From JBKHYG01 sp046565595 (lineage in GTDB: Bacteria; Actinomycetota; AC-67), in the NCBI GenBank assembly GCA_046565595.1, contig JBKHYG010000027.1, positions 1-26,196 on the forward strand: 26,196 nt of DNA, given 5' to 3'. This document shows positions 23,556 to 26,196 of the stretch, in pieces. A program made the translations under genes and the position numbers. The first letter of the stretch is position 1. The number at the start of each line of letters is the position of its first letter. The notes under the pieces were generated by a model. That model saw only the letters and a list, made by a program, of their open reading frames with translations. It was not told the origin of the DNA and ran no database searches.

Positions 23556-24881
23556 TCACCCCACCGCGCTGAGGGCCTGGTCCAGGCGCTCCAGGACCTG
23601 GTCTATCTGCTCATCAGCGATGGTCAGGGCTGGCTCGATACGGACCGTGGTGGCGCTTATCTGGGTCCCGGCGACCAGGACGCCTCTTCGGAAGAGTTCG
23701 GCGGCCACCGAATAGCCCGTCTGATCGTCGGCGAACACCATCCCGATCAGCAGCCCGCGGCCCCGGATGCCAGTCAAGAGGCGAGGATGCTGCTCGCTCA
23801 AGGCCTGAAGCCCGCGTTTGAAGCGCTCGCCTTTGGATGCCGCCTGCTCCCATAGCCGGTCTCGGAGCGTCACATGGATGGCCGAGATGATCGCCGCACA
23901 CGCCAGCGGATTCCCACCGAATGTAGAGGTATGCAGGAACGGGTTCTCCTCGAGATGCTTCCACACCTCCGGTGGCCCGATCACGGCGCCCACCGCCATG
24001 ACCCCTCCGCCCAGGGCCTTGGCTGCCGTCACCAGGTCCGGTGTCACTCCCCAATGATCGACGCCCCAGAGTTCGCCCGTTCGCCCCAGGCAGGTCTGAA
24101 CCTCATCGGCGACCAAGAGCACTTCGTTGCGATCACATGCGGCACGCGCCCGGGGCCAGAAGTCCTCGGGCGGGACGACCGCGCCAGCCTCGCCCTGGAT
24201 CGGTTCCAGGACGCAGGCGGCGATCTCGTCGCCGTGTTCGTCCAACACCTGCTCCAACGCATCTGCATCTCCGAAGGGAAAGCGATACACCGGACCGAGC
24301 AGCGGTTCCACGGCCGAACGGAAGGCCGGTTTACCCATCAGTGACAGGGCGCCCAGCGTCTTGCCATGGAACGCACCTTCTGCGCACGCGAAGCCCGCCT
24401 TTCCCGTCGCGACGCGCGCGATCTTCATCGCTGCTTCGATGCTCTCGGTACCCGAGTTCGCGATGAACGCGTTGCTCATCTGTCCGCCGGGCCCGATCTG
24501 GGCTAGCAGTCGACAGGCCATGCCCTTGAAGGGGTCCAGCAACTCCTGGGTCGGCATCGGGTTGCGATCCAGTTGCGAGCGGACCGCGGCCATGATCTCT
24601 GGGTTGCGGATGCCGTGCGAATAGATCCCGTACCCACCCAGGCAGTCGATCCACTCGCGTCCCGCATGGTCGCGCACGATGGCTCCGTCGCCGGTCCACT
24701 CGAGCGCAGCGAAGTCTCCAGACTCGGTTACAGACTTGCGGTAGCGGATCAGGCCGGGGGTGAAGTGCGCGTCGAAGTCCGCGACCGTGCGGGCCGGCTG
24801 ATCTGGGGGGAGTTCCTGCTGGCCCAGCAACAGTCTCATCATCTCGGCTGAACCATCGAGTGCTCGGGCCAGGTGCTCCAT
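23556..24881 (-). CDS. patA: Class III aminotransferase, putrescine aminotransferase-like
   Basis: A 441-residue fold-type I aminotransferase. From memory it tracks E. coli putrescine aminotransferase closely: LIRYRKSVTESGDF, FIANSGTESIEAAMK, GAFHGKTLGALS, CVLEPIQGEAGAVVPP, ADEVQTCLGRTG (D259) and NPFLHTSTFGGNPLACAA, with the PLP lysine K288 in TAAKALGGG. The expected reaction is transfer of an amino group from putrescine or a similar diamine to 2-oxoglutarate. Ornithine or other omega-amino substrates remain possible. ATG 24881 has a TACCGT -10-like box eight bases upstream and faces the cupredoxin promoter across a 109-bp divergent region. Confidence 0.85.
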   Translation of the reverse strand: MEHLARALDGSAEMMRLLLGQQELPPDQPARTVADFDAHFTPGLIRYRKSVTESGDFAALEWTGDGAIVRDHAGREWIDCLGGYGIYSHGIRNPEIMAAVRSQLDRNPMPTQELLDPFKGMACRLLAQIGPGGQMSNAFIANSGTESIEAAMKIARVATGKAGFACAEGAFHGKTLGALSLMGKPAFRSAVEPLLGPVYRFPFGDADALEQVLDEHGDEIAACVLEPIQGEAGAVVPPEDFWPRARAACDRNEVLLVADEVQTCLGRTGELWGVDHWGVTPDLVTAAKALGGGVMAVGAVIGPPEVWKHLEENPFLHTSTFGGNPLACAAIISAIHVTLRDRLWEQAASKGERFKRGLQALSEQHPRLLTGIRGRGLLIGMVFADDQTGYSVAAELFRRGVLVAGTQISATTVRIEPALTIADEQIDQVLERLDQALSAVG

Positions 24882-24892
24882 GGCCCGAACGG

Positions 24893-24936
24893 TAGCAACG
24901 CTGTGCCGTTACCCGGCGCTAACGGGGTGGTTGCTA
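24893..24936 (+). promoter_or_regulatory. Nested inverted repeat in the patA/cupredoxin divergent promoter region
   Basis: Outer arms TAGCAAC (24893-24899) and GTTGCTA (24930-24936) enclose inner arms CCGTTA (24906-24911) and TAACGG (24920-24925). The left outer arm overlaps the likely patA -10 box (TACCGT on the minus strand, 24889-24894). The right inner arm occupies the -35 position of the cupredoxin promoter, whose -10 is TAGGCT (24943-24948). This looks like a shared operator for a dimeric or tetrameric regulator. Confidence 0.55.
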
Positions 24937-24990
24937 GGACGATAGGCTGCCATCCGCTGACCGCCCTGACCGGGGCCTGAAAGGAGATGT

Positions 24991-25434
24991 ATGCGTCGTT
25001 GGAACCTGCTTGCAGCCGTGATCGCGCTTGGCCTGTTGGTCACCGCCTGCGCCTCCAACAAGGACACCGGGTTTCCCCAGGATGTTCAACGCACCGAGAA
25101 GACCGTGAACTGCTCCGAAGCCGTTGACGATCCAGCCCCGTACGAAGGACCGGTCCTGGTCGGCGACAACTGTTACTTACCCAAGGTCATCACGGTGGCT
25201 TCTGGCACGACCGTGATGTGGGAGCAGCTCGGCGTCGCTCCTCACTCGGTCACCGCCGCCGACGATTCGTATGACTCGAATCCTGATTGCTTGAGCGACC
25301 CCTCCACCTGCATGGCCAAGGGCGATACCTTCGAGCAGACCTTCGATACCCCCGGCGAGTACACCTACTACTGCGTCCTCCACGGAAGCGCCTCGGGTGC
25401 TGGCATGGCTGGCAAGGTGATCGTGGAGGCATGA
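24991..25434 (+). CDS. Cupredoxin (type 1 copper) lipoprotein, cysteine-rich form
   Basis: A 147-residue exported protein. Signal peptide with lipobox LVTAC predicts lipidation at C20. The plastocyanin/azurin-like fold ends with the type 1 copper ligands H85 (APHSV), C128 and H131 (YYCVLHG) and M139 (GMAG). It has four extra cysteines (C41, C61, C100, C107) that could make two disulfides, which the second copy lacks. It probably carries electrons at the outer face of the membrane. ATG 24991 has AAAGGAGA about eight bases upstream. Its partner at 25523 is a shorter paralogue. Confidence 0.9.
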   Translation: MRRWNLLAAVIALGLLVTACASNKDTGFPQDVQRTEKTVNCSEAVDDPAPYEGPVLVGDNCYLPKVITVASGTTVMWEQLGVAPHSVTAADDSYDSNPDCLSDPSTCMAKGDTFEQTFDTPGEYTYYCVLHGSASGAGMAGKVIVEA

Positions 25435-25562
25435 TCCAGATACCTGGCTCGCACGATCTGCGGGTCTCAGGAGACGCGGACGCCATCAGCGCCGCGATCG
25501 ACACCGAAAGGAAGAACACAGCATGCGCAAGTTGTCTCTCGCTGCTCTCGCCCTGGTTCTAG
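25431..25562 (+). other. 43-codon ORF bridging the two cupredoxin genes (possible coupled small ORF)
   Basis: An ATG overlaps the stop of the first cupredoxin (ATGA) and the frame runs 43 codons, ending 40 bases inside the second cupredoxin in another frame. It has no recognised motif and no membrane segment. It may simply be chance, but translation through it would carry ribosomes to the second cupredoxin start. Confidence 0.2.
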
Positions 25563-25882
25563 CCACGGCCGCCTGCAGCAGTTCCACGCCCTCCTCCGAC
25601 CCCGAACCAAGCGCCCCCGCCGGCGGTACGGCAACGGTCGATGTCGTCGATTCGGCGTTCGAGCCCGAGGACATCACCGTCGAAGCTGGAACCACGGTCA
25701 CCTGGGAGTGGGTCGAAACCCAGGCGCCGCACAATGTGGTCGCCGACGACGACACCTTCAACTCTGGTGATCTGATGACCGAGGGCTCTTATTCGTTCAC
25801 CTTCGATCAGCCAGGTACCTACTCGTACTTCTGCGTAGCCCACAAGACCGCGGGCATGATGGGAACCGTCACCGTAAGCTGA
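25523..25882 (+). CDS. Cupredoxin (type 1 copper) lipoprotein, short form
   Basis: A 119-residue lipoprotein with lipobox LATAAC (lipid cysteine C18), a Ser/Pro-rich linker (about 19-35) and a plastocyanin-like domain. The copper ligands are H70 (APHNV), C104 and H107 (YFCVAHK) and M112 in GMMG. The sequence AFEPEDITVEAGTTVTWEW matches the family. It is a likely periplasm-side electron carrier and a paralogue of the preceding gene, 88 bp away. ATG 25523 follows GAAAGGAAG. A strong terminator follows at 25900. Confidence 0.92.
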   Translation: MRKLSLAALALVLATAACSSSTPSSDPEPSAPAGGTATVDVVDSAFEPEDITVEAGTTVTWEWVETQAPHNVVADDDTFNSGDLMTEGSYSFTFDQPGTYSYFCVAHKTAGMMGTVTVS

Positions 25883-25899
25883 TCGGATCCGATAGACAA

Positions 25900-25926
25900 G
25901 AGACCCCACCCTCCCGGTGGGGTCTC
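25900..25926 (+). terminator. Strong hairpin terminator after the cupredoxin pair
   Basis: GAGACCCCACC and GGTGGGGTCTC form a perfect 11-bp stem with a 5-base loop, 17 bases after the stop codon. There is little T-run. Confidence 0.85.
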
Positions 25927-25954
25927 GCTATTCCGCCGCTTCTCTCGCTTGTCG

Positions 25955-26026
25955 GGCGCGTGCGTCTGTTCTTCGAGGCACGCGTCCATTCTCGAGGCGT
26001 GCGTCCATTCCTAGAGGCGCGCTTAC
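25955..26026 (+). repeat. Degenerate 19-22-bp tandem repeat upstream of nadD
   Basis: Units begin GGCGCGTGCGTCTGTTCTTC (25955), GGCACGCGTCCATTCTCGA (25977-25995) and GGCGTGCGTCCATTCCTAGA (25996-26015), with a partial fourth GGCGCGCTTAC (26016). It fills much of the gap between the cupredoxin terminator and the nadD promoter. Confidence 0.6.
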
Positions 26027-26061
26027 CCGGTGCCCTTACGGTGCGAGCCCGATCGGCGACC

Positions 26062-26067
26062 TATCAT
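26062..26067 (+). promoter_or_regulatory. Putative nadD -10 element
   Basis: TATCAT lies seven bases before the GTG start of nadD, so the message would be leaderless or nearly so. No good -35 hexamer is seen at 16-18 bases upstream. Confidence 0.45.
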
Positions 26068-26074
26068 CTGCTTC

Positions 26075-26196
26075 GTGAGCAGCTCCGTCCCTGAAGGCCG
26101 CCGAAGGCTCGGCATCATGGGCGGAACATTCGACCCCATCCACACCGGGCATCTCGTCACTGCAGAAGCTGCCCGGCACGCTTTCTCTCTCGATCG
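26075..26196 (+). CDS. nadD: Nicotinate-nucleotide adenylyltransferase, N-terminal part (3' end outside window)
   Basis: The first 40 codons of NadD, which adenylylates nicotinate mononucleotide in NAD synthesis. LGIMGGTFDPIHTGHLVTAEAAR contains the nucleotidyltransferase signature GGTFDPxHxGH. The GTG at 26075 is the likely start, giving about 12 residues before the first strand; the internal ATG (26117, at IMGG) would truncate that strand. In actinobacteria nadD usually lies near obgE-proB-proA; here 6.8 kb separates it from proA. Confidence 0.95.
   Translation, partial: MSSSVPEGRRRLGIMGGTFDPIHTGHLVTAEAARHAFSLD

Overview
The window is high-GC bacterial chromosome with dense, mostly co-oriented genes, 1-4 bp stop/start overlaps and GTG starts. 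The gene order (ndk, radC, mreBCD-mrdA-rodA, an RNase E/G, rplU, rpmA, obgE, proB, proA, nadD) is the conserved chromosomal core of Actinomycetota. MreBCD together with this order points to an elongated, little-studied actinobacterium (an Acidimicrobiia-like lineage is my guess; no rRNA is present to confirm it). No prophage, IS element, CRISPR array, tRNA or rRNA was seen. No gap between genes exceeds 300 bp; the longest, 25883-26074, holds a terminator, degenerate repeats and the nadD promoter.

Layout. 1-393 is the end of a PLP-dependent group II decarboxylase whose last seven codons and stop are tandemly repeated. 488-1671 holds ndk and radC. 1676-2341 is a VapBC-type toxin-antitoxin pair placed between radC and mreB, with a perfect palindrome at the antitoxin start and a toxin that lacks a canonical start codon. 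2463-8103 is the cell-elongation operon mreB-mreC-mreD-mrdA-rodA, with RNase E/G overlapping the end of rodA. rplU (10163) and rpmA (15265), normally neighbours, are separated by a tightly coupled three-gene module: a 730-residue multidomain signalling protein built of degenerate receiver, HPt-like and GGDEF-like domains, a membrane-anchored HEAT-repeat protein, and a processive family 2 glycosyltransferase. Then come rpmA, obgE, proB and proA, followed by a DinB-like protein, a MoxR AAA ATPase and a CoxE-like VWA protein in one coupled string.

The minus strand from 21947 to 24881 encodes a putrescine-type aminotransferase and a secreted type 1 periplasmic binding protein. Divergently, 24991-25882 carries two cupredoxin (blue copper) lipoproteins; a nested inverted repeat lies in the shared promoter region. 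The window ends in the first 40 codons of nadD.

How the genes work together: the mre/mrdA/rodA set builds lateral wall. The signalling-HEAT-glycosyltransferase module most likely makes and controls a surface polysaccharide. The obg/ribosomal/proline genes are housekeeping.

The strongest whole-window signal is compositional: I found no occurrence of the tetranucleotide ACGT anywhere in 26 kb. Asp-Val, Asn-Val, His-Val and Tyr-Val codon pairs are always written with a T-ending first codon (for example GATGTC).
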